A stretch of 12,198 bases of DNA. Source: Desulfocapsa sp. (GTDB lineage: Bacteria; Desulfobacterota; Desulfobulbia; Desulfobulbales; Desulfocapsaceae). Shown piece after piece: positions 1-7,015 of this stretch. The DNA lies in assembly GCA_029935135.1 (NCBI GenBank), contig JAOZKX010000028.1, forward strand, positions 1-12,198. The letters run 5' to 3'. The stretch's first letter is position 1, and each line of letters opens with the position of its first letter. The notes beneath the pieces were generated by a model. It searched no databases and was not told where the DNA came from. It saw only the letters and a program-made list of their open reading frames with translations. Both the position numbers and the translations under genes were made by a program.

Positions 1-217
1 GAATTGTGGTGAAATTCTGGTACTGCTGAAAAGCAGCAAGACGATGCTGAAAAGGGGACTTTTCAGGGTAAAGCTTGCCATAGAAACGAATACTTTCCCT
101 GGCATTTCCGGAAAACAGGAAATAACCAGCGGCAATGATTCGTGAGACAAGGGCAAAAAACCAGCCTCCCACGAGCCCGGTCACAGCAACAAGAAACTGA
201 TAAAAAATGGAATTCAC
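1..217 (-). CDS. LpxL/HtrB-like lysophospholipid acyltransferase, partial (C-terminus outside window)
   Basis: This gene runs off the low-coordinate edge, so only the first 72 codons are visible. The predicted start is GTG at 217-215, which overlaps the TGA of the glycosyltransferase as GTGA (4 bp). A GGAGG lies at 230-234, about 12 nt upstream, so initiation probably depends partly on coupling. The protein begins VNSIFYQFLVAVTGLVGGW and contains a hydrophobic first helix with the FYxFLV pattern, then GYFLFSGNARESI and a QHRLAAFQQYQNF stretch. This is the usual N-terminal layout of the LpxL/HtrB acyltransferase family (membrane anchor, then an FxHFxxF-like segment before the catalytic HxxxxD, which is not in the window). 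The family transfers acyl chains from ACP to a lipid acceptor at the inner membrane. In aryl-polyene-type clusters such an acyltransferase is commonly next to, or fused with, a GT2 enzyme, as here. The family call is inferred from a short N-terminus. Confidence 0.72.
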   Translation of the reverse strand, partial: MNSIFYQFLVAVTGLVGGWFFALVSRIIAAGYFLFSGNARESIRFYGKLYPEKSPFQHRLAAFQQYQNFTTI

Positions 218-927
218 TTTCCGCTCAATCCTCCAAAGATACGCCCGAATATCAAGCGACTGAAGGTCATCGAGTTACGCAAGAAATCTTTCCAGGGATG
301 AAAATGAGAAATGCGTTCCGCGCCTTTTTGATAGACCACCTGCACCGGTGCCTCCACCACAGGAATTCCCTGTCGATTCGCCTTTACCAAAACCTCAACT
401 TCAAATTGAAAGCGTCGAGATTTGACATTTAGCTCAAGAGATTCAGGAAGCGGGTACAGGCGAAAACCGGATTGCGAATCATCCACCCATGGTCCACCGG
501 CAACAAACACCCAGAAATTGGAAAATTTTCGTCCAAAGCGTGAAGTCCAGGGTACATGCTCTCCTTCCATTCCCTGCCGGTTCCCCACCACAATGGGGCG
601 CTCATCAGAATGGACAGCAGCAAGCAGCTGTTGCACATCTTCCGCCTTGTGCTGTCCATCTGCATCGATGGTGACAGCCCAGTCACATCTTTTACAGGCC
701 TCTTTAAAGCCGGTTCGTATGGCAGCACCTTTGCCCATATTTTCCACATGCTGCAGGACAGTGATACCCTCCCCAGAACTGAGCATTTCAGCGGTGCTGT
801 CTGTTGAGCCGTCGTTGACCACAAAAACCGGAAAACCGAGGGCAGAGACTTCCCGTACCACCACACTGATCCGGGTGCCATGGTTGTACACCGGAACAAT
901 GATTGCCACCCTGCTGCGATTAATCAT
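214..927 (-). CDS. Family 2 glycosyltransferase (dolichyl-phosphate-mannose-synthase-like)
   Basis: A 237-residue GT-A fold glycosyltransferase. The N-terminus reads VAIIVPVYNHG, followed by FVVNDGSTDST (residues 36-45), the nucleotide-sugar-binding start of GT2 enzymes. ENMGKGAAIRTGF (62-74) and the metal-binding IDADGQH (87-93) follow, then DDSQSGFRLYPL (149-160), typical of the DPM1/undecaprenyl-phosphate transferase branch. No membrane segment is obvious, so it is probably a soluble or peripheral enzyme acting on a lipid acceptor at the cytoplasmic face. The ATG at 927 directly follows the TAG of the upstream gene (TAGATG), with a strong AAGGAGA at 931-937. This ties its translation to the DegV-like gene. 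The next gene starts within its stop codon. In aryl-polyene-type clusters a GT2 domain is often fused to an LpxL-like acyltransferase; here the two are separate. The donor sugar and acceptor cannot be read from the sequence. Confidence 0.88.
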   Translation of the reverse strand: MINRSRVAIIVPVYNHGTRISVVVREVSALGFPVFVVNDGSTDSTAEMLSSGEGITVLQHVENMGKGAAIRTGFKEACKRCDWAVTIDADGQHKAEDVQQLLAAVHSDERPIVVGNRQGMEGEHVPWTSRFGRKFSNFWVFVAGGPWVDDSQSGFRLYPLPESLELNVKSRRFQFEVEVLVKANRQGIPVVEAPVQVVYQKGAERISHFHPWKDFLRNSMTFSRLIFGRIFGGLSGK

Positions 928-2625
928 CTATCTCCTTTTCCTGGCAAAGGCCATACTCCATGTACCGGGCCCCATATGTACCCCGGAGGTAAGCGACAGG
1001 GGAACAAGCAGTATCTCAGCATCCGGATATTGCTGTGCCATTGTTTCTACCACCTCTTCCTGCAGCCACTCCTTGTTATCAGAATATTGCAATAAGATAA
1101 ACAGATCGTGGTCAGCGCAGCCGGCACTACTCAATTTGTTCAAGGCAAAGTCCAGCTGGCCCGCTCGATTCTTCACCACGCCATACTTTTTGACACCATC
1201 GGCTTCGGGACTGATCACCGGTTTCATATTGAAAAGGTCTGCAAAGAAACCTTTTGTTTTGGAAACTCTTCCCCCTGCAACCAGGTATTTCAACTCATCT
1301 ATAAAAACGAACTCTTTAACCTCTTCCACAAGTGTCTGGGCATAGGCGACTACATCATCTGCAGCAGAACCCTGTTCAGCAAGCCGTGAGGTCAATATAG
1401 TCATAATCGCCAACCTGCCAGATGCAGCCCCGGAATCAATGACCAGCAGGCGATCTTCTAAATCATATTCTTTTTTCCAGGCCATCGCTGCAGAAAAGTT
1501 TCCGGTAAAATGTGAGCCGGTACAGAGATACAAAACCTTTTCATACTGAGCACATGCTGCCTGATAATGCAGATGCCGTTCATCATTGGAGGCCTGTGCC
1601 GTTGTGACTTTCTCCCCTGCATTCATTAGCCCATACAGCACTTCAGGAGAAAACAAACTTTCCGGGAGTATCTGCTCAGCCGCCAGGATATAGCTGTCAA
1701 GAAGAAGAACCCCGTGTGTTCTGGCCAGTTCAAGGGGAATGGACGCCGCCGAATCACTCATCACCCTGATACGGTTACGGGAAAAACTCTTTTTATTCCA
1801 ATCCTGAACCATGGGATCCATGGCCTCATCAGACCAATCCACAAGTTCACCAAAGGTGTTGAGTTGCTCACGCAGACACAGTGGATCAGGGGTGTGAAGA
1901 TGTACCTTTATTCCAGCACCATCCGGTTGTACGACAGCACTCTCACCTAGTTCTGCAATCCTGGAAAAGATCTCGGAAGACTGCTGCTGCGGCAAAAGCA
2001 CTGCCTCCACGCAATAGTGATTTGTTTCCCGTGAAAAAAAAGAAGACCTTACCTGCAGACTATCAGCGAAGAGTTCTGTCAGGGGAGTGGCATGTCTTTC
2101 CTCTCCGCTCATTATCTGAAAAAATCCATCAAAAAAAACAAACATGCCAAGGGCCCCCGAATCCACCACCCCTGCTTCTGCAAGTTCCGGCAGGCGATGC
2201 ACCGTTGACAGTACCGACTCCTGCAAGGCTTTGCGAATAGCAAGAAACCCCGGTTCCTGCTGACTGTCAAGGAGCAGAGCCAGGGCATCAAAAACCTCCA
2301 GCATGGTTCCTGGAGAGGGCTCAGCAAGAGACTTGTAGGCCTTGTCCCTTGCCTTTTCTGCCCGTACAGCCAAAGTTCTGCCATCTGTCTGGAAAAATTC
2401 CCTGAAAAATGCCACAGCAATATTTCCTGAATTTCCAACACCACGCAAATGGCTCACTGCCAGGCCAATATCAGCGGAACATTCACGCAGAGGAGCAAGG
2501 CTCATGCGGAGATTTGCTCCGGTATCTCCGTCAGCCACGGGAAAGACATTTATCTTATCAAGGAGAGCCGCCCATACAGAAAGATTTTCGTATGCGGCAA
2601 TGCAGGCAAGGGGGGTAACATTCAT
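928..2625 (-). CDS. FakA/DhaL-like kinase fused to DegV/FakB-like fatty-acid-binding domain
   Basis: A 565-residue two-part protein. Residues 1 to about 195 resemble the Dak2/DhaL nucleotide-binding domain of FakA: INVFPVADGDTGANLRMSL (about 25-43; the Asp residues would hold Mg-ATP), GVGNSGNIAVAFF, and VDSGALGMFVFFDGF. A middle part (about 200-275) has YCVEAVLL and IKVHLHTPDP, like the FakA middle domain. From about 285 to the end it is DegV-like: RVMSDSAASIP, TTAQASNDE, TGSHFTGNFSAA, VIDSGAASGRL, ELKYLVAGGRVSKTK and VHMGPGTW. In Firmicutes FakA phosphorylates fatty acids bound to a separate FakB; here both parts are in one chain. The likely role is fatty-acid phosphorylation or delivery in the cytoplasm, possibly feeding the acyl chemistry of the cluster (inference). 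The ATG at 2625 lacks a good Shine-Dalgarno, but an in-frame stop 24 bases upstream limits extension. The gap to the upstream gene is 21 bp. Confidence 0.85.
   Translation of the reverse strand: MNVTPLACIAAYENLSVWAALLDKINVFPVADGDTGANLRMSLAPLRECSADIGLAVSHLRGVGNSGNIAVAFFREFFQTDGRTLAVRAEKARDKAYKSLAEPSPGTMLEVFDALALLLDSQQEPGFLAIRKALQESVLSTVHRLPELAEAGVVDSGALGMFVFFDGFFQIMSGEERHATPLTELFADSLQVRSSFFSRETNHYCVEAVLLPQQQSSEIFSRIAELGESAVVQPDGAGIKVHLHTPDPLCLREQLNTFGELVDWSDEAMDPMVQDWNKKSFSRNRIRVMSDSAASIPLELARTHGVLLLDSYILAAEQILPESLFSPEVLYGLMNAGEKVTTAQASNDERHLHYQAACAQYEKVLYLCTGSHFTGNFSAAMAWKKEYDLEDRLLVIDSGAASGRLAIMTILTSRLAEQGSAADDVVAYAQTLVEEVKEFVFIDELKYLVAGGRVSKTKGFFADLFNMKPVISPEADGVKKYGVVKNRAGQLDFALNKLSSAGCADHDLFILLQYSDNKEWLQEEVVETMAQQYPDAEILLVPLSLTSGVHMGPGTWSMAFARKRR
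931..937 (-). promoter_or_regulatory. Strong ribosome binding site of the GT2 gene
   Basis: AAGGAGA on the minus strand, three bases before the ATG at 927 counting from its last A. It lies inside the last codons of the upstream DegV-like gene. It fixes the start of the glycosyltransferase and shows that the two genes are read from one transcript. Confidence 0.75.
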
Positions 2626-2646
2626 GGGAGGGCAGAATTGTAATGC

Positions 2647-3645
2647 TCAGTCTTTCGTATCAGGAGGTGATTCCCTCTTGCGACGATCAAGGAAGAAGCT
2701 GGAACCGGATATCTCTTTTGCCTTCTTTTTCACCTGGGCACAGGCATCATTTACCTCAATAAAATGCTTATAGTTGGACCACTGCAGATCCACAATGCCA
2801 AGACTGATTGACATCAGTGGAACAGAACAGACCTCACCCTGTCGGTTGATACTCTGGATACATCTTCTGGCAACATCTTCGCTGGAATAGAAAGAGGCAA
2901 TTTTCTCATCAAAGTGCTGAAGAATAAAATCCACCGTTTTCTGCAATCCCTTACGGGGAAGGAGAAGAACAAAATCATCACCGCCAATATGGCCAAGAAA
3001 TGTATCGGCAGAACCGTGCAGCACTAACGATTCCTCCAGGAGAGAGGCGGTATAATGAATAATTTCATCGCCAAGGGCAAAACCATACTTATCATTAAAG
3101 GCCTTAAAATTGTCCAGGTCAGCATACACAACGAAAGAGTACGACTCATCTTTTACAGCCGCCTCGATGGTTTTACGAATACTGTTGTTTCCAGGAAGTC
3201 CAGTAATGGGATTAGAATCCAGTGCCACCTGGTATAAACGCTGCAGTTCCAGTATGGCTGCGCGTAATTCGATTTGATGCTTAACCCGTGCCTTTACTGT
3301 TGCCGCCTCAAACGGCTTACTGACATAATCAGCAGCCCCAACCTCGAATGCCTTCGCATCCCGCAGTGAATCGGTGGCAGCTGAGATAAAAATAACAGGG
3401 ATATCCCGCGTCCCCTCATCCGCCTTCAACTGTCGACACACTTCATAACCATCAATCCCAGGCATCATGATATCCAGAAGGATCAGATCAGGTTGCAGAC
3501 CATCCGCAATTTTCTGCAGAGCTGTATTCCCACTGGTCGCCGGAATAGTAGCATACTCTTTTTTTAAGATCTCCATCAATAAATAGATATTTGCAGGAGC
3601 ATCATCAACGATCAGTATTGTTTTTTCAGAAATGGAAGGTTTCAT
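2647..3645 (-). CDS. Response regulator with receiver and GGDEF (diguanylate cyclase) domains
   Basis: A 332-residue PleD-like regulator with one receiver domain. Residues 1-125 are the receiver: LIVDDAPANI near the N-terminus (acidic pocket), phospho-acceptor Asp58 in LLDIMMPGIDGYE, and K110 in VSKPFE. A short helical linker (about 122-142) leads to the GGDEF domain, with NPITGLPGN, ADLDNFKAFNDKYG (175-188) and the signature GGDDF at 221-225 in place of GGDEF. GGDDF keeps the catalytic acidic positions, so it is probably an active diguanylate cyclase making c-di-GMP. I see no RxxD inhibitory site before the signature. The start codon overlaps the stop of the hybrid kinase as ATGA (4 bp), so the two are translationally coupled. 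The kinase's HPt domain is the obvious phosphate source for Asp58 (inference). The C-terminus is basic then acidic (DRRKRESPPDTKD) with no further domain. Confidence 0.9.
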   Translation of the reverse strand: MKPSISEKTILIVDDAPANIYLLMEILKKEYATIPATSGNTALQKIADGLQPDLILLDIMMPGIDGYEVCRQLKADEGTRDIPVIFISAATDSLRDAKAFEVGAADYVSKPFEAATVKARVKHQIELRAAILELQRLYQVALDSNPITGLPGNNSIRKTIEAAVKDESYSFVVYADLDNFKAFNDKYGFALGDEIIHYTASLLEESLVLHGSADTFLGHIGGDDFVLLLPRKGLQKTVDFILQHFDEKIASFYSSEDVARRCIQSINRQGEVCSVPLMSISLGIVDLQWSNYKHFIEVNDACAQVKKKAKEISGSSFFLDRRKRESPPDTKD

Positions 3646-6600
3646 GAGCCTATTTTTGCTGTAATACTATTTAAGCTGGCTATTGCCTCATTCTCATCAA
3701 AATTCTCCAGGTATTCCTGTGCCTGCTCAACTTCGGCAACAAACAGCGTCCCCTTTAATTTGCCTTGTAATTCTGGAAATTTATCTATCGCCAAGGCATA
3801 ATCCTGGCCGACAAGGTCTTTTATTTCACCAATAAGTACAACAATCTGTCCGGTCATTTCTGCAGATAATTCGACAGTAGCTTCCTCAGGTTCCGCAACA
3901 ACTGGACTGACAGGTTGAAGGCTGCGAATACTGTCAATTATCACCTGCATTTTAGCAGTAAAACCTTGCAGCAGACTCTCTACCTGCGACGAGTCACTGT
4001 TCTGTAATGCCTTTTCCAGTTCAGCAGCGGCAGCAGCGAGTTCTTTTGCCCCGAGATTAGCAGAAGAGCCCCTTATCAAATGCGCCAGTTTCCGCGCCTG
4101 ATCAAAATCATCTTTATCAACGGCAATTTGAATTTCCAGGGGAACATCCCGATAATTATCAGAAAATTTAGAAAGTAAGCGTAAATAGAGGTCCTCATTT
4201 CCACCAAACCTGGCAATACTCTCTTCAAGATCAAAACCATCTAATGTTTCGGGTAATTGAGACTTCGACATAACTGGCTGTTCCTGTGGAGTTGACTGTT
4301 CTGTTACTTTGCTGAGAAGGACCACCCCGGGAGCTTCTCTGCTAATTGCATCTGGATCAATCCATTTGACCAATGTCGTATACAACAAATGAGGTGTTAT
4401 CGGCTTGGCAATATGACCACACATCCCCGCATCCTCACATCTTGAGCGCTCAGTATCCATGGCATGGGCGGTCATAGCAATCACAGGAATTTCCGCGAGT
4501 TGTCCGGAGAGTTTTTTAATCTCTTTTGTGGCCGTGTAACCATCCATCACAGGCATTTGAATATCCATCAGTACCACATCAAAATGACTGACAGGATTTT
4601 TTATCATCTCAAGGGCTTCCTGGCCATTTTCTGCAATAACAACATGGAATCCTTCCCTGCTTAACAATTCGGATGCCACCTGCTGATTAATCTCGTTATC
4701 TTCTACCAGGAGAATTCTTGCCCCAATAATTTTGCTCAAGCCTTTTACATGATCATCTATTTCGGCAGTGGCGGGAACTGCAAATGCATTTTTGCGGCCC
4801 AGTACATTCATGATAGAATCAAGCAGCATGGACTCGTCGACTGGTTTTATCAGGAATTCTTCAATACCAATCTCTCTTGCACTGGCACGGATCTCATCAG
4901 AACCAAAGGCTGTTACCATAAGAATATGCGGCGGAGTATCACCATGCAGTTCTTCCTTGATGACTTTGGATGCGGTCAACCCATCCATATTGTCCATCTT
5001 CCAATCCATAATAATGAAATCATAGGGATCGCCTTCGAGCTCAGCTTTCTTTACGACTTCGATGGCCTCTTCTCCAGACACCGCCTGACTGACAACAAAA
5101 GAATACATACCAAGGGTCTCACTGATGATTTCCCGGGCCAGCTGATTATCATCGACAACCAGCACTTTCAGATTCTGATAATCATCGGGACAACGCATAT
5201 GCCCGGTCAATGTTCCGGGCTGCAGCCCAAAGCCTGCAGAAAAACTAAAGACAGTCCCCTGACCAGGTTCACTACTCACCTCTATTTTACCACCCATCAT
5301 CTCCACAAGATGACTACTGATGGCAAGCCCTAAGCCGGTACCACCAAATTTCCTTGTTGTTGAGCTGTCAGCCTGGGTAAAAGATTCAAAGAGTATCGCC
5401 ATCTGCTGCTCTGTGAGACCAATCCCTGTATCTTCCACTGAGAAACGAATCACAACCTGTTCAGCACTGTCATCCCGTGTGAGCACCTCAGTTTTGATGA
5501 GCACATGTCCGGATTCTGTGAATTTCACTGCATTAATGGTCAGGTTCAGCAAGACCTGAAACAGACGCATACCATCACCGACAAGACTGACAGGAGTATC
5601 ACTTGCCACCTGAAAAATAAGCTCAACATTTTTTTCTTCTGCCCGGACAGTGGCAATATTTCGCAAACTGCAGAGAATTTCATTAAAGCTGAAATCGATC
5701 TTTTCAAGGGTCAGTTTTCCGGCTTCAATTTTAGAGAAATCAAGGATGTCATTAATAATATCAAGAAGAATATTAGATGACGAATGGACCTTTGTCAGAT
5801 AATCCTGTTGCTTAAATGTCAGATCCGTTTTTAAAGCAAGACCGGTAAGACCTATAATGGCATTCAGTGGCGTACGGATTTCATGACTCATATTTGATAA
5901 AAAGTCACTCTTGGCAACACTTGCCGATTCTGCTTCCCGCCTGGCACGATCCAGTTCTGCATAATTTACCCGTAACTGGTGCATCATAAAATTGATGAGA
6001 GCAGCCAGAAGAATCGTGGCAAAAAGAGGGAAAAAATTCGAATAAATCTGGTTTCGCCGTAGATCTGTGAAAAAAGTCTGCTCCAGTAGAATAGCCAGTT
6101 CTACCATGGGTTCCCCAAGATGATTGTTCATATGTTTCATCTGGTACATATAAGTGGTCCCGTTATGGGTCACTTTACTGTTACTGGGATAACTGAGATC
6201 TGAAGTATTTGCCAGTCTGGAGAGTATAGGCTGACGCTCAGCGTTAAAAATTATAAAGGGAGACTTAATGGCGGTGGCAAGTTGTCCGGCAAGTGCCGCA
6301 TTATGATCAACAAATTTAACAAGCACCACATAGCCATAAATATCACCAAGATCATGCACTATGGGAACTACAAGCTGCATGCAGGTTTTATATGCCTTGC
6401 TTACTTTTAAGCGCTGTCTGTCGGCTTTCGAGTTTGAGAAAAAATATGCAGGAATATGCTCGAGATCAGCAGGTTGCTCAATCTCTTTGACGAGGATATG
6501 ATAACGCTTTGGGTAGACAATGTCGTCAGGAGACTGGGTATTTGAAACCAGAAGCTGCTTATCCTCATCCAGAAAAAAAACCTTATTCATTGTATATTTT

Positions 6601-6938
6601 GAGGCAATGGTCTGCAGCATAACCTGAATAGGCCGTAACTTATCAAAATCCAGATACTTTACAAATTTTTGTTCCTGTTCTTTGACAATACTGCCCACCA
6701 TGTCAAGTTCCATCAGCTCATAGCGAATCACACTTTCTGCATTGGAGAGGCGTTCTGCAAGCGTTGATGACACCAGCTCACTGGAGACCAGAATTCCCTT
6801 GTAAACGGCATACGCACCATTTGCAAAAATAAATGCCACCAGAACAATAGTGGTGAAGCGAAGCTTCTTTATAATTCCCGGCTGTTGTGACTTGTTTTTG
6901 AGTGACTGCTGTACCATAATCAGAGTGCGACAGAGCAT
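3642..6938 (-). CDS. Hybrid sensor histidine kinase (sensor, HisKA, HATPase, REC, REC, HPt)
   Basis: A BarA-like phosphorelay kinase of 1098 residues. Transmembrane helices at about 27-46 and 299-319 enclose a periplasmic sensor of about 250 residues, possibly CACHE-like; its ligand is unknown. HisKA carries His352 in SNMSHEIRTPLNA. The ATPase shows LLNLTINAVKFTESG (463-477), EDTGIGL (502-508) and GGTGLGLAIS (532-541). Two receivers follow: Asp645 in IIMDWKMDNMDG with K698 nearby, and Asp792 in LMDIQMPVMDGYTA. The HPt has His953 in KLAHLIRGSSANLGA. A further helical tail of about 80 residues (1020-1098) follows a proline-rich linker and has no phospho-His that I can see. No Shine-Dalgarno precedes the ATG at 6938 or the second ATG at 6917 (MVQQSLKNK), so the start is uncertain. 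A long inverted repeat ends 12 bases before the first ATG. The stop overlaps the REC-GGDEF gene, its likely phosphorelay target. Confidence 0.92.
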   Translation of the reverse strand: MLCRTLIMVQQSLKNKSQQPGIIKKLRFTTIVLVAFIFANGAYAVYKGILVSSELVSSTLAERLSNAESVIRYELMELDMVGSIVKEQEQKFVKYLDFDKLRPIQVMLQTIASKYTMNKVFFLDEDKQLLVSNTQSPDDIVYPKRYHILVKEIEQPADLEHIPAYFFSNSKADRQRLKVSKAYKTCMQLVVPIVHDLGDIYGYVVLVKFVDHNAALAGQLATAIKSPFIIFNAERQPILSRLANTSDLSYPSNSKVTHNGTTYMYQMKHMNNHLGEPMVELAILLEQTFFTDLRRNQIYSNFFPLFATILLAALINFMMHQLRVNYAELDRARREAESASVAKSDFLSNMSHEIRTPLNAIIGLTGLALKTDLTFKQQDYLTKVHSSSNILLDIINDILDFSKIEAGKLTLEKIDFSFNEILCSLRNIATVRAEEKNVELIFQVASDTPVSLVGDGMRLFQVLLNLTINAVKFTESGHVLIKTEVLTRDDSAEQVVIRFSVEDTGIGLTEQQMAILFESFTQADSSTTRKFGGTGLGLAISSHLVEMMGGKIEVSSEPGQGTVFSFSAGFGLQPGTLTGHMRCPDDYQNLKVLVVDDNQLAREIISETLGMYSFVVSQAVSGEEAIEVVKKAELEGDPYDFIIMDWKMDNMDGLTASKVIKEELHGDTPPHILMVTAFGSDEIRASAREIGIEEFLIKPVDESMLLDSIMNVLGRKNAFAVPATAEIDDHVKGLSKIIGARILLVEDNEINQQVASELLSREGFHVVIAENGQEALEMIKNPVSHFDVVLMDIQMPVMDGYTATKEIKKLSGQLAEIPVIAMTAHAMDTERSRCEDAGMCGHIAKPITPHLLYTTLVKWIDPDAISREAPGVVLLSKVTEQSTPQEQPVMSKSQLPETLDGFDLEESIARFGGNEDLYLRLLSKFSDNYRDVPLEIQIAVDKDDFDQARKLAHLIRGSSANLGAKELAAAAAELEKALQNSDSSQVESLLQGFTAKMQVIIDSIRSLQPVSPVVAEPEEATVELSAEMTGQIVVLIGEIKDLVGQDYALAIDKFPELQGKLKGTLFVAEVEQAQEYLENFDENEAIASLNSITAKIGS

Positions 6939-6949
6939 GTATCAATAGG

Positions 6950-7006
6950 GCTCTGGTAAAGAAACAGTTTTTCCTCTGCTCGAAGGAAAAAACACTTTAC
7001 CAGAGC
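6950..7006 (-). repeat. Long nested inverted repeat between rhodanese and kinase genes (hairpin; possible terminator or attenuator)
   Basis: Perfect 12 bp outer arms, GCTCTGGTAAAG at 6950-6961 and CTTTACCAGAGC at 6995-7006, enclose a second inverted pair (GTTTTTCCT at 6967-6975 and AGGAAAAAAC at 6984-6993, with one extra A). The loop is about 8 nt. In the minus-strand transcript this forms a stable stem beginning 9 bases past the rhodanese stop and ending 12 bases before the kinase ATG. No U-run follows, so it is not a textbook intrinsic terminator. It could still reduce read-through, protect the rhodanese message, limit kinase translation, or be a protein-binding palindrome. This accounts for most of the 77 bp gap. 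Confidence 0.65.
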
Positions 7007-7015
7007 AATCTGAGA

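Noticed and set aside
422..1345. Long plus-strand ORF (307 codons)
   Set aside because: It is antisense to the GT2 and DegV-like genes, has a low-complexity Ser/Thr/Pro-rich translation with no recognisable domain, and lacks an RBS. A shadow frame.
2626..2649. In-frame TGA linking the REC-GGDEF gene to the DegV-like gene (same frame, 8 codons apart)
   Set aside because: Both proteins have complete, natural ends; the TGA lies between domains, not at a Cys position, and I see no SECIS-like hairpin after it. Treated as an ordinary stop.
4749..5333. Plus-strand ORF of 194 codons
   Set aside because: Antisense to the receiver domains of the hybrid kinase; the translation is rich in His, Ile and Thr without family motifs. 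A shadow frame.
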